A stretch of DNA of 22,250 nt from Phycisphaeraceae bacterium (GTDB lineage: Bacteria; Planctomycetota; Phycisphaerae; Phycisphaerales; Phycisphaeraceae). The first letter of the stretch is position 1, and each line of letters begins with the position of its first letter. Below are positions 8,827 to 15,777 of the stretch, in pieces. The stretch is from contig JAJDCT010000067.1 in NCBI GenBank assembly GCA_029260695.1, forward strand, positions 1-22,250. The letters are read 5' to 3'. The translations under genes and the position numbers were made by a program. Below the pieces are notes generated by a model that was given only the letters and a program-made list of their open reading frames with translations, ran no database searches and was not told the origin of the DNA.

Positions 8827-8847
8827 ACGCAAAGATCCGCCCTGAGC

Positions 8848-9894
8848 TCATTGTCCCGCCGCAGCCGCCGGCCCATCCTCCCGGATCGACTCCCGCAGGT
8901 CCAGCATCTTAACCCCGTCGGCATAATCAGTCAGCACGACACGCCTAAGCTGCTTGAGTGAGCTGATCACCTGCGCCATCCTCTGGAGGTTGTCGTGGAT
9001 CTGGCTCAGATTTTTCTCCAACGCCACATCCGGGCCCGACCGTCGGCGAAGCAGCGTCAACTGAAGCTCGATCGTCGCGATCGCGTTGTTCAGTTCGTGG
9101 TTGAGGGTCAGCGCCATCTGCCGGAGGGTCTGGACCCGGCGGAGCTCGTTCTCCTGTAGCCGCTCGGCGAGGTGGTTGTAGGCCCGGGCCAGCTCGTCGA
9201 ACTCGTCCTGCTGGCCAACCGTCACACGGTGCGCGAAGTTTTCGTTGGCAAGCTCCCGGCTTGCCTGCACCAGCCGGTCGACCGGCCGAAGTACCATCCC
9301 CGCTGCCCGCATCATCAACAAGATCGACCCGTTGATGACAATCAGGAACCCGATCGCCATCGCGACAACCAGCCAGCGGAACCGCCGGGTCAATGACGTC
9401 TGCTCGGCCTGGGCGTGCGCCTGGACGTGCCGAGCGAGGTGCAGAAGGCTCTGGTGCATCTGTGCCGCGGCGTCCAATGCAGCCAGGTTATGATTCAGCG
9501 CCAGCCCACGGTCCTGCGCCGTAGCCAGCACGCCGACCCGTGCCTCGAATCCTCCGATCCGACCGACCAGCTCCTCGTAAATCTGTTGGACTTCCGGCTC
9601 GTCCAGTACATAGTGTGTGCCGATCGAGTCGGTCAGCTTGTGTAACGTCTCGACCGAATTGATCAGACCGTCGAGGTGGTGCTGTCGGCCTGTCTGTAGC
9701 GCGTACAACTCAACCTCGATCCCCGATAGCGTCGTGTTCAATTCATTCACCTGGTTGACAGCCACGGCGGCCCGGTTGTGCAGGTGATCCAGATCGACGA
9801 AGACCCGCTGCAGCGACCAAAGCGCAGCTACCGCGAGCACCATCAGCAGGGCTGTCAGCGAGAACAGGATGACCAAAAGCTTGTGACGAAGCAT
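8848..9894 (-). CDS. HAMP-domain membrane protein with HisKA-like phosphoacceptor region but no ATPase domain
   Basis: 348 residues from ATG 9894, two bases after the preceding stop; the frame is open further upstream but that part overlaps the PhnD-like gene and is Arg-rich shadow sequence. TM helix 1 at about 6-27, a helical periplasmic domain (30-170), TM helix 2 at about 174-196, HAMP linker about 197-249 (VLRPVDRLVQASRELANENF), then a two-helix segment (252-318) like a kinase dimerisation domain with His266 in LTLNHELNNAIAT. After 320 only some 28 residues remain (ADGVKMLDL and an Ala-rich end). No N, G1, F or G2 box exists, and the stop is not followed by such sequence in another frame, so this is not a simple frameshift. 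It may receive phosphate from, or pair with, the complete kinase downstream. Family motifs are clear; the split-kinase role is inference. Confidence 0.85.
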   Translation of the reverse strand: MLRHKLLVILFSLTALLMVLAVAALWSLQRVFVDLDHLHNRAAVAVNQVNELNTTLSGIEVELYALQTGRQHHLDGLINSVETLHKLTDSIGTHYVLDEPEVQQIYEELVGRIGGFEARVGVLATAQDRGLALNHNLAALDAAAQMHQSLLHLARHVQAHAQAEQTSLTRRFRWLVVAMAIGFLIVINGSILLMMRAAGMVLRPVDRLVQASRELANENFAHRVTVGQQDEFDELARAYNHLAERLQENELRRVQTLRQMALTLNHELNNAIATIELQLTLLRRRSGPDVALEKNLSQIHDNLQRMAQVISSLKQLRRVVLTDYADGVKMLDLRESIREDGPAAAAGQ

Positions 9895-9896
9895 GG

Positions 9897-10919
9897 TCAA
9901 GGCACTCCGGGGCTCGGTGTGTGATCGGTCTCTTCGGTGTCTGGCGAAACCTCTGGGGCGGCATTCGTATAGGGCTCGCCGATGCGGCCCCAGCCCGGGC
10001 CCAGCCTTTCGACCATGTCGTACACCGGGCGGTATTCCCCAGCCGCGCATGGGAGGAACCGATGCGCCCCGAACACGGACAAGGCAGCACGCCCGGTCTC
10101 ACTCTGGTCCATCTCCAACAGGGCGTTACGCAGCTGTTCGGTCAGACCCCCGCCCAGCTCATGCCGAACGATCAACGCGTTATTCGGCACCGCCTCGCTG
10201 ACGATCAGTCGGCGGAATCGGTACCCCTGGTGTGCTTGCTCAAACGCATCGATCCTCAGATCCTTTGCCGCACCGGCCTCCACCCGGCCGTCGTAAACCT
10301 CCTCGATTGCCCTATCGTGCGTGCCGACCCAGCGCATCACGGCTGCACCCTCACCCGTGAGCATGCCCCGCTCGGTCAGCGCATACACCGGGAACAGGTG
10401 CCCGGCTGTCGTTGTCCTTACCATCGCGATCGAACGCTCCGACAGATCGTCAAAGTTTTGGATCGACGAGTCATCCCGGACGAAGATCACGCCTCGATAA
10501 GTAGTCTCGCCGTTTACCGTCTCTGGCTTGACCAAGACGTGTGCCCGCAGCTGGTCCAGAGCCAGAGTCGCCACCATCGAGCCCATGAACGCCCCGTCGA
10601 TCTTGCCCGACGTCAAATCATTCAGTGCGCCGTGGTAAGTATTAGACGTGACCAGCGTGACCGGCCTGTCCAGCGTGTCTGACAGATACTCCGCCAAGGC
10701 ACGGTAACGGCGGCGCTGTGCAAAGATGTCGCGCTCGGGTATCAGCCCCAGGTAAAACACCTCCTCGCCCGCTCCACCCAAGACGTCATCTTCTCGCAGC
10801 TGGTCCGAAGCAGAAAGCCCTTGGGGCGCACGGCCAAGCCAGACCAGCATGGCCAACATCAGCACGATCAGCGATGCACTGAGGACTATCATCGAAGTAC
10901 GCATACGGCCGATCGGCAT
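9897..10919 (-). CDS. Membrane-anchored PhnD-like periplasmic binding protein
   Basis: 340 residues from ATG 10919, which has AGGAAGG five bases upstream; in-frame ATG 10943 and GTG/ATG codons further up lack this. One uncleaved-looking hydrophobic segment (11-28) anchors it, so the binding domain faces the periplasm. Residues 55-310 follow the phosphate/phosphonate-binding PhnD superfamily: LGLIPERDI, then RALAEYLSDTL, SGKIDGAFMGS (105-114), YRGVIFVRDDSSIQNFDDL, and TTAGHLFPVYAL, where the family binds its oxyanion-like ligand. The tail (about 312-340) is Pro/Thr/Glu-rich. No ABC permease or ATPase is adjacent; it instead heads an operon with two signalling genes, which suggests ligand sensing for the kinase, as TorT does for TorS. 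The ligand is unknown. A -10-like TATCTA lies at 10968-10963 but no good -35 was found. Confidence 0.85.
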   Translation of the reverse strand: MPIGRMRTSMIVLSASLIVLMLAMLVWLGRAPQGLSASDQLREDDVLGGAGEEVFYLGLIPERDIFAQRRRYRALAEYLSDTLDRPVTLVTSNTYHGALNDLTSGKIDGAFMGSMVATLALDQLRAHVLVKPETVNGETTYRGVIFVRDDSSIQNFDDLSERSIAMVRTTTAGHLFPVYALTERGMLTGEGAAVMRWVGTHDRAIEEVYDGRVEAGAAKDLRIDAFEQAHQGYRFRRLIVSEAVPNNALIVRHELGGGLTEQLRNALLEMDQSETGRAALSVFGAHRFLPCAAGEYRPVYDMVERLGPGWGRIGEPYTNAAPEVSPDTEETDHTPSPGVP

Positions 10920-11012
10920 AGGGACCTTCCTGGGGCTCGCCATCAGGCAGACAAACCCAGAGTAGATACGAACAAATACCGCGCCACTTAGATAACCCAC
11001 ACGCCCCCGGAC

Positions 11013-11027
11013 TGGCACCGCGTTTGC
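11013..11027 (+). promoter_or_regulatory. Sigma54 (-24/-12) promoter for the ygbA-ahbD-ahbC-ntrC operon
   Basis: TGGCACCGCGTTTGC matches the sigma54 consensus TGGCAC-N5-TTGC exactly, with GG (11014-11015) and GC (11026-11027) ten bases apart as required. Transcription would start near 11039, giving a leader of about 52 bases before ygbA. The last gene of the operon encodes a sigma54 activator with an intact GAFTGA loop. Upstream activator sites should lie in roughly 10810-10930, inside the start of the divergent PhnD-like gene; a palindrome GCCGATCGGC at 10908-10917 is one candidate, though such sequence is common in this GC-rich DNA. Confidence 0.8.
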
Positions 11028-11090
11028 GATATCTCTCTAGTGGTCCCGGGCGGGGCCATTGGCACGAAACCTCTGGCGAGGCGACTTCCC

Positions 11091-11471
11091 ATGATCATCC
11101 GATTTTGCCAAGAAAAAAACGACGACCCCAAGGTGATCAGTGACCTGAAAACCCTGGTGAAGTTCGTCGAGGTCTACTGCGACGGCAACCACCCAGAAGC
11201 CGATCGCGTGGCCGTTGATCTGAAAACCCATGACTTGAAAGAACTTACAGGCAAGCAACCCAGGCTGTGCCCCGACTGCCAGAAATTGTTAGCCCATGCC
11301 CTGGTCAAACGCACCGTCTGCCCGATGGACCCCAAGCCTCAGTGCAAACACTGCCCCAACCACTGCTACGCCCCGACCTACCGCCAGAAGATCCAGGAAG
11401 TCATGAAGTATTCGGGGCGAAAACTCGTGATGCGAGGCCGGGTTGACTACCTCCTGCACCTGCTTTTTTAG
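11091..11471 (+). CDS. ygbA: YgbA_NO family protein (nitrosative-stress associated)
   Basis: 126 residues from ATG 11091, with GAGG nine bases upstream; a GTG at 11040 in frame lies right at the predicted transcription start and is rejected. The C-terminal half carries the cysteine pattern of the YgbA_NO ('nitrous oxide-stimulated promoter') family: CPDC at 60-63, Cys77, then CKHCPNHCY (85-93), followed by a YRQKIQEVMKYSGRK block and the family's short hydrophobic end. The family's E. coli member is repressed by NsrR and linked to growth under nitrosative stress; its biochemical activity is not settled, and a metal or Fe-S cluster on the cysteines is likely. First gene of the sigma54 operon, 81 bases before ahbD. 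Confidence 0.82.
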   Translation: MIIRFCQEKNDDPKVISDLKTLVKFVEVYCDGNHPEADRVAVDLKTHDLKELTGKQPRLCPDCQKLLAHALVKRTVCPMDPKPQCKHCPNHCYAPTYRQKIQEVMKYSGRKLVMRGRVDYLLHLLF

Positions 11472-11499
11472 CACGACATGAGACTACCAGAGCCACTAA

Positions 11500-11527
11500 T
11501 TATCAGATATGAGAATCTTTATATACA
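11500..11527 (+). promoter_or_regulatory. Possible internal promoter before ahbD
   Basis: TTATCA (11500-11505) and TATACA (11522-11527) are 16 bases apart in a clearly AT-rich gap (11472-11552). The -35 part also sits in an imperfect dyad TTATC-N6-GAGAA. It could drive ahbD, ahbC and ntrC separately from ygbA. Confidence 0.3.
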
Positions 11528-11552
11528 ATGGTAAGCCGATCGGACGCTTGAC

Positions 11553-12833
11553 ATGATCCATCACACAAAACCCGGCAACGGCTCGTCCACCATGACCCAC
11601 CTGCGTGTCATGACCGATGGCAAGAAGCAACCCGCCGCCGCCGCCCCGCCGCCGCTTCGGCTGGTCTTCTGGGAATCGACCGCCGGGTGCAACCTCGAGT
11701 GTGTCCACTGCCGACGTCTGGAAGTATCACGCGAGTTGAGCCGGGGGGACCTGGACCATCAGCAGGCCATGAAGTTCATCGAGAGCCTACCCGCGACCGG
11801 CAACCCCATCGTGGTATTTTCAGGCGGCGAGCCGCTGATGCGCCCGGATATTTTTGAGCTGGCCCAGCGCGCCAAGGAAATCGGCCTGCCCACCGCCCTG
11901 GCAACCAACGGCACCCCGGTCGACAACACCATCGCCAAGCGCATCGTCGACACCGGGTTCCGCCGGGTCTCCATCAGCTTCGACGGTCCCGACCCAAGCA
12001 CCCACGACAAGTTCCGCGGGATCGACGGTGCCTTCGAGAGCTCGGTCCGTGGGTTCAAGGCCCTGCGTGAGCTGGGGATGTCCATGCAGATCAACACCAC
12101 GATTACCAAGCACAACTTCCACCTGCGTGACAAGATGTACCAGCTGGCGGTGGATCTGGGCGCCGATGCGTTGCATATCTTCATGCTGGTCCCCGTCGGC
12201 TGCGGCATGGAACTCAGCGAAGACGTCAAGCTCGACGACCAGGAATACGAGACCGCGCTGAACTGGATCTACGACAAGTCACTTGAAGAAAAACTACACC
12301 TCAAGGCGACCTGCGCCCCGCACTACTTCCGAGTGATGCGCCAGCGCGCCAAGGCCGAGGGCCGACCGATGCCACAGGCGGCGCACCCGCACAAGGGGAT
12401 GGCGGAAGATACGCAAGCGATGCCTTCGATGGGGGCTCCGACAGCTCACCCCGGGAGTCTCCCAGGTGATCACCCCGGCCACCCCGGAAGCGACTCCGGG
12501 GAAAACTCCGGGGGTGCCAACATGAGTGCCATGACCAAGGGCTGCCTCGCCGGCCAGGCGGTGTGCTTCGTCTCGCACACCGGCGAAGTCTTCCCATGCG
12601 GCTACCTCCCGGTCAGCTCCGGCAACGTTAAGGACACCCCGTTCCCGGACATCTGGCGTGACAGCCAGGTTTTTTCCGAGTTGCGGGACGACTCGAATAT
12701 CACAGGCAAATGCGGCTGCTGCGAATACAAAAAAGTCTGCATGGGCTGCCGCGCCCGCGCGTTTGCAGACACCGGCAGCTACCTGGCGACCGAACCCAAC
12801 TGCGGACACACACCCGTTCGGCTGGGTGGTTGA
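11553..12833 (+). CDS. ahbD: AhbD-like radical SAM/SPASM haem synthase (Fe-coproporphyrin III decarboxylase)
   Basis: 426 residues from ATG 11553; the ATG at 11592 is an alternative since neither has a strong ribosome binding site. Family role: the last step of the siroheme-dependent haem b pathway, oxidative decarboxylation of two propionates of Fe-coproporphyrin III. Radical SAM cluster cysteines 46, 50 and 53 (GCNLECVHC), SGGEP at 90-94, ATNG at 117-120 and ISFDG at 141-145 are intact. The SPASM part has the AhbD signature: KGCLAG (Cys331), Cys338, FPCGYLPV (Cys349), GKCGCCEYKKVCMGCRARA (Cys387 to Cys399) and Cys417. Between the two parts lies an extra Gly/Pro/His/Ser-rich stretch (about 272-327) that lengthens the protein beyond the usual 350-400 residues. 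Followed 123 bases later by the AhbC/NirJ-like gene. Confidence 0.85.
   Translation: MIHHTKPGNGSSTMTHLRVMTDGKKQPAAAAPPPLRLVFWESTAGCNLECVHCRRLEVSRELSRGDLDHQQAMKFIESLPATGNPIVVFSGGEPLMRPDIFELAQRAKEIGLPTALATNGTPVDNTIAKRIVDTGFRRVSISFDGPDPSTHDKFRGIDGAFESSVRGFKALRELGMSMQINTTITKHNFHLRDKMYQLAVDLGADALHIFMLVPVGCGMELSEDVKLDDQEYETALNWIYDKSLEEKLHLKATCAPHYFRVMRQRAKAEGRPMPQAAHPHKGMAEDTQAMPSMGAPTAHPGSLPGDHPGHPGSDSGENSGGANMSAMTKGCLAGQAVCFVSHTGEVFPCGYLPVSSGNVKDTPFPDIWRDSQVFSELRDDSNITGKCGCCEYKKVCMGCRARAFADTGSYLATEPNCGHTPVRLGG
12482..12501. repeat. Inverted repeat inside the extra linker of ahbD
   Basis: CCCCGGA, six bases, TCCGGGG: a perfect seven-pair dyad. Further copies of the arms lie around it (ACCCCGG at 12448 and 12472, TCCGGGGG at 12507-12514), so several alternative hairpins can form within about 70 bases. 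Confidence 0.7.
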
Positions 12834-12956
12834 TGAAGGTTGATCAACTACCGCGCCGGCAACACATCCGGCACGGCGTTTGTTTACAAGAATCAGGGCG
12901 GGCCGATGCGGCCCCGTTGTAGAACACAGGCAGATGAATCTCAAGGAGCCCCGGCC
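12834..12956. other. Gap between ahbD and ahbC with palindromes
   Basis: 123 bases. It holds a perfect palindrome GTTGATCAAC (12839-12848) and a hairpin GGGCCG-ATG-CGGCCC (12900-12914). The frame of ahbC is open backwards through much of it, starting at a TTG at 12840, but the ribosome binding site AAGGAG points to 12957. The hairpin has no T run, so it may mark an RNA processing or pausing point. Confidence 0.4.
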
Positions 12957-14222
12957 ATGATCGATGTGAGCGTACTATATAGCGGGTTGGACACACCTAG
13001 CACACCCCACCGCTACGGACGTGAGATCACGCAGATCGACCCGCCGGAGCATCAGCGCATGGCCGTCGCCAAGAACGCCTCGGAGCGTCGGCCGATCGTC
13101 GTCTGGAATATCACACGCACCTGCAACCTCAAGTGCGTCCACTGCTATACCGACTCCGAGGCCAAGCGGTACCCAAACGAGCTCTCGACCGAGCAATGCA
13201 AGGCCGTGCTGGACGACCTGGCGGAATTTGAGGTCCCCGCCGTGCTGTTCTCTGGCGGCGAGCCGCTGAGTCGCCCGGATGTCTTTGAATTGGCGGAGTA
13301 CGCCCGGTCACTGGGCCTGCACGTCGTCCTCTCAACCAACGGCACGCTCATCGACGCCGAGAAAGCCCAACGCTTTGTCGACCTGAAGTTTGCCTACATC
13401 GGGATCAGCCTCGATAGCGCTACCCCCGCGATCCACGACGAATTCCGCGGCAAGCAAGGGGCTTTCGACAAGGCGATGGGCGGGTTCCACCGCTGCGTCG
13501 AAGCGGGCCAGAAAGTCGGCCTGCGCCTGACACTCACACGGCAGACCGCCAAGGACCTCGACGAGATCTTCGACCTCATCGAACGCGAAGGCATCAACCG
13601 AGCATGCTTCTACCACCTCTGCCCGGCCGGCCGGGGCAGCAACCTCATCAGCCTGACCCACGAGGAAACCCGGGCGGCTGTCGAAAAAATATTCGACCGG
13701 ACGCGTGAACTAAACGAGCGCGGCAAGCGTGTCGAGATCCTGATGGTCGACAACCACTGCGACGGCCCAGCCCTGTACCTGAAGATGCTCAAAGAGGGCC
13801 ACCCCCGCGCACAACAGGTCCTGGACATGATCACCTGGAACGGCGGAGCCAAAAACTCCAGCGGCGTCGGGATCGCCAACATCGACTTCTACGGCAACGT
13901 TCACGCCGACCAATTCTCCATGTACCGCACCTTCGGCAACGTCAAAGAACGCAAATTCTCTGAGATCTGGCAGGACACCAGCGATCCCATCATGGCGGGG
14001 CTGAAAGACCGCCTGCCTCTATTGAAAGGCCGATGTGCGACCTGCCGCTTCAAGAACGCCTGTGGCGGTAGTCTCCGGGCACGCGCCGAGTCCATGACCG
14101 GCGATCCCTGGGCCTCAGACCCCTATTGCTACCTCAATGACGATGAAATCGCTGGCGAACCCATCGAAATTCCCGATAATGAGAACAGAGCCCCGGCCCC
14201 TGTCGCGGAAACCGCTAGCTGA
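12957..14222 (+). CDS. ahbC: AhbC/NirJ-like radical SAM/SPASM enzyme (haem side-chain processing)
   Basis: 421 residues from ATG 12957, fixed by AAGGAG eight bases upstream. Radical SAM cysteines 56, 60 and 63 (TRTCNLKCVHC), SGGEPLSRPD at 99-108, LSTNGTLID at 125-133, YIGISLDS at 147-154. The middle shows the NirJ/AhbC hallmarks VGLRLTLT, CFYHLCPAGRG, NHCDGPALYL and IANIDFYGNVHADQF; the SPASM end has Cys360/Cys363/Cys369 and Cys391, and a DPWASDPYCYLNDDEI end. AhbC removes the acetate side chains of 12,18-didecarboxysiroheme to give Fe-coproporphyrin III; NirJ acts on the same substrate towards haem d1. The AhbD neighbour, which uses the AhbC product, favours AhbC. No nirE, nirF or nirD-like genes are in the window, nor ahbA/ahbB. 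Symbol is given on this context. Confidence 0.8.
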   Translation: MIDVSVLYSGLDTPSTPHRYGREITQIDPPEHQRMAVAKNASERRPIVVWNITRTCNLKCVHCYTDSEAKRYPNELSTEQCKAVLDDLAEFEVPAVLFSGGEPLSRPDVFELAEYARSLGLHVVLSTNGTLIDAEKAQRFVDLKFAYIGISLDSATPAIHDEFRGKQGAFDKAMGGFHRCVEAGQKVGLRLTLTRQTAKDLDEIFDLIEREGINRACFYHLCPAGRGSNLISLTHEETRAAVEKIFDRTRELNERGKRVEILMVDNHCDGPALYLKMLKEGHPRAQQVLDMITWNGGAKNSSGVGIANIDFYGNVHADQFSMYRTFGNVKERKFSEIWQDTSDPIMAGLKDRLPLLKGRCATCRFKNACGGSLRARAESMTGDPWASDPYCYLNDDEIAGEPIEIPDNENRAPAPVAETAS

Positions 14223-14230
14223 GCAGACCA

Positions 14231-15610
14231 ATGTCTAAATCGATCCTGATTGCCGAAGACGAAACGGTATTGCGGCAGAGCCTCGCCGAGCTGCTCACCG
14301 ATGAGGGCTACGAAGTTCATCAGGCGGGTGATGGCAAGGAGGCCTACGACCTGATCCTCAAGAGGCCGGTCGACCTGGTCCTTTCAGATATCCGCATGCC
14401 TCAGATGGACGGGATCGAGCTGCTGGCCAAACTCCAACAGGCTGCGCCCCAGACCCCGGTCATCATCGTCACGGCCTACGGCACCGTCGAGAGCGCCGTC
14501 GCCGCCATGCGCTCCGGCGCACACGACTACCTGCTCAAACCCGTCAACTTCGAGGATGTGTTACTCAAAGTCGAACGCGCCATCGAATTCGGCGATCTCG
14601 CCCGGACCCGGCAAGTCATCACCGAACAGCTCGCCTCACAAAGCACCTTCCACAACCTCGTCGGCGAAGCGCAGAACATGGCCAAGCTCTTCGAGACGGT
14701 CAAGAAGCTGGCGACCGTCAAGACCAGCGTTTTAATCGTCGGAGAATCCGGAACCGGCAAGGAGCTCTTCGCACGCGCCGTACACTACAACGGCATCACA
14801 CGTGACAAACCCTTCGTGGCTGTCAACTGCGGAGCGATCCCCGACAGCCTGATCGAGTCCGAGCTGTTCGGCTACCGCCGCGGCGCCTTCACCGGCGCTA
14901 TCCGAGACAAGAAGGGTTACTTCGAGGCGGCGCACCACGGCACGCTCTTCCTCGACGAAATTTCCACACTCCCGCTGAGTGTCCAGAGCTCACTGCTGCG
15001 CGCGCTCGAACAGCGGGTCGTCGTCCCCGTCGGCGACACCCAGCCCCGACCCGTCGATGTCAGGATCGTCGCCGCCAGCAACCAGGACCTCAAGAAGATG
15101 GTCGACGCAGGCGAGTTCCGCGAGGACCTGCTCTACCGGTTGGACGTCGTCAAACTCGAGCTCCCACCGCTAAGGCAACGCAAGGAAGACATCCCCGCGC
15201 TGGTCCACCACTTCCTCCAGAAGTACACAAAGGAGATGAACAAACGCGTCCTGGGCGTGACCAATGACGCCATGCGCGCCATGCTCGCCCACGAGTGGCG
15301 GGGCAACATCCGTGAGCTCGAGAACGTCATCGAGCGGGCCGTCATCTTCGCCGAAGACAGGCACATCGAAACGGAAGACATGCCCTTCGCTATCCCCGGC
15401 CTCGTGCACGACGACAGCGAATCTCTCAAGGAAGCCATGCGCCAATTCGAGCGGCACCACATCCTCTACAGCCTACGCCGGCACGAATACGACAAAGCAG
15501 AGACCGCCAGGCATCTGGACATCGGCGTCTCCAGCCTCTACCGCAAACTCGACGAGCTGGACATCCCCAAGAACATGCAGGAACAAGACCCCGCCGAGGT
15601 ACCGGCCTGA
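14231..15610 (+). CDS. NtrC-family sigma54-dependent response regulator
   Basis: 459 residues in the full three-domain layout. Receiver (1-120): acidic pocket Glu9/Asp10, phosphoacceptor Asp53 (LSDIRMP), Thr81, Lys103. AAA+ domain (about 143-375): Walker A GESGTGKE 171-178, sigma54-contacting GAFTGA 218-223, Walker B LFLDEI 239-244, arginine-finger region FREDLLYRL 296-304. C-terminal helix-turn-helix at about 421-443 (AETARHLDIGVSSLYRKL). All motifs are intact, so it should hydrolyse ATP and open sigma54 promoters once phosphorylated. It starts eight bases after ahbC, and the operon begins with a sigma54 promoter, so positive self-regulation is likely. Its kinase is probably the divergent RegB-like gene, by gene position only. 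Usual NtrC family length. Confidence 0.94.
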   Translation: MSKSILIAEDETVLRQSLAELLTDEGYEVHQAGDGKEAYDLILKRPVDLVLSDIRMPQMDGIELLAKLQQAAPQTPVIIVTAYGTVESAVAAMRSGAHDYLLKPVNFEDVLLKVERAIEFGDLARTRQVITEQLASQSTFHNLVGEAQNMAKLFETVKKLATVKTSVLIVGESGTGKELFARAVHYNGITRDKPFVAVNCGAIPDSLIESELFGYRRGAFTGAIRDKKGYFEAAHHGTLFLDEISTLPLSVQSSLLRALEQRVVVPVGDTQPRPVDVRIVAASNQDLKKMVDAGEFREDLLYRLDVVKLELPPLRQRKEDIPALVHHFLQKYTKEMNKRVLGVTNDAMRAMLAHEWRGNIRELENVIERAVIFAEDRHIETEDMPFAIPGLVHDDSESLKEAMRQFERHHILYSLRRHEYDKAETARHLDIGVSSLYRKLDELDIPKNMQEQDPAEVPA

Positions 15611-15703
15611 CAAACGCCAGAAATGAACGCCCAACGGTATAGAGGTCACCTGCCCCCAGTCATACGGACTCTGCTTAATTCATGAGTGACAGTTTTCCCT
15701 CAG

Positions 15704-15768
15704 CCCCAGGCTTTGCCGGGGGATTAGCCATGATATGGGCACGAGTTTTAATCGTGATCCGTATCACA
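15704..15768. other. Dyads between convergent genes
   Basis: The 167-base gap 15611-15777 holds a hairpin CCCC-A-GGC-TTT-GCC-G-GGGG (15704-15722) and a dyad CGTGATCCGTATCACA (15753-15768). The first is probably a bidirectional stop signal for the ntrC operon and the symporter gene, although neither side has a good T run. The second looks like a CRP/FNR-family site (TGTGA-N6-TCACA with one change) but lies downstream of both genes. Confidence 0.4.
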
Positions 15769-15777
15769 TCACGGCCA

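Noticed and set aside
9895..10050. Longer N-terminus for the HAMP protein
   Set aside because: The extra 52 residues are Arg/Pro/Gly-rich, overlap the PhnD-like coding region and come before a proper membrane start at 9894.
9921..10682. Long plus-strand open frame opposite the PhnD-like gene
   Set aside because: It lies fully antisense to a gene with clear family motifs, has no family resemblance and no ribosome binding site; it is a by-product of GC-rich codon use.
10908..10917. GCCGATCGGC as a firm NtrC-type enhancer site
   Set aside because: CGATCG-type palindromes are common in this DNA and this one is coding; only kept as a candidate in the sigma54 entry.
11060..11077. Second TGGCACG-type -24 box close to ygbA
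   Set aside because: The base pair expected ten bases after GG is not GC, so there is no -12 element. Only 11013-11027 fits.
12840..12956. Extended AhbC start at TTG 12840
   Set aside because: AAGGAG stands at the right distance before ATG 12957, and the extra residues do not resemble the family.
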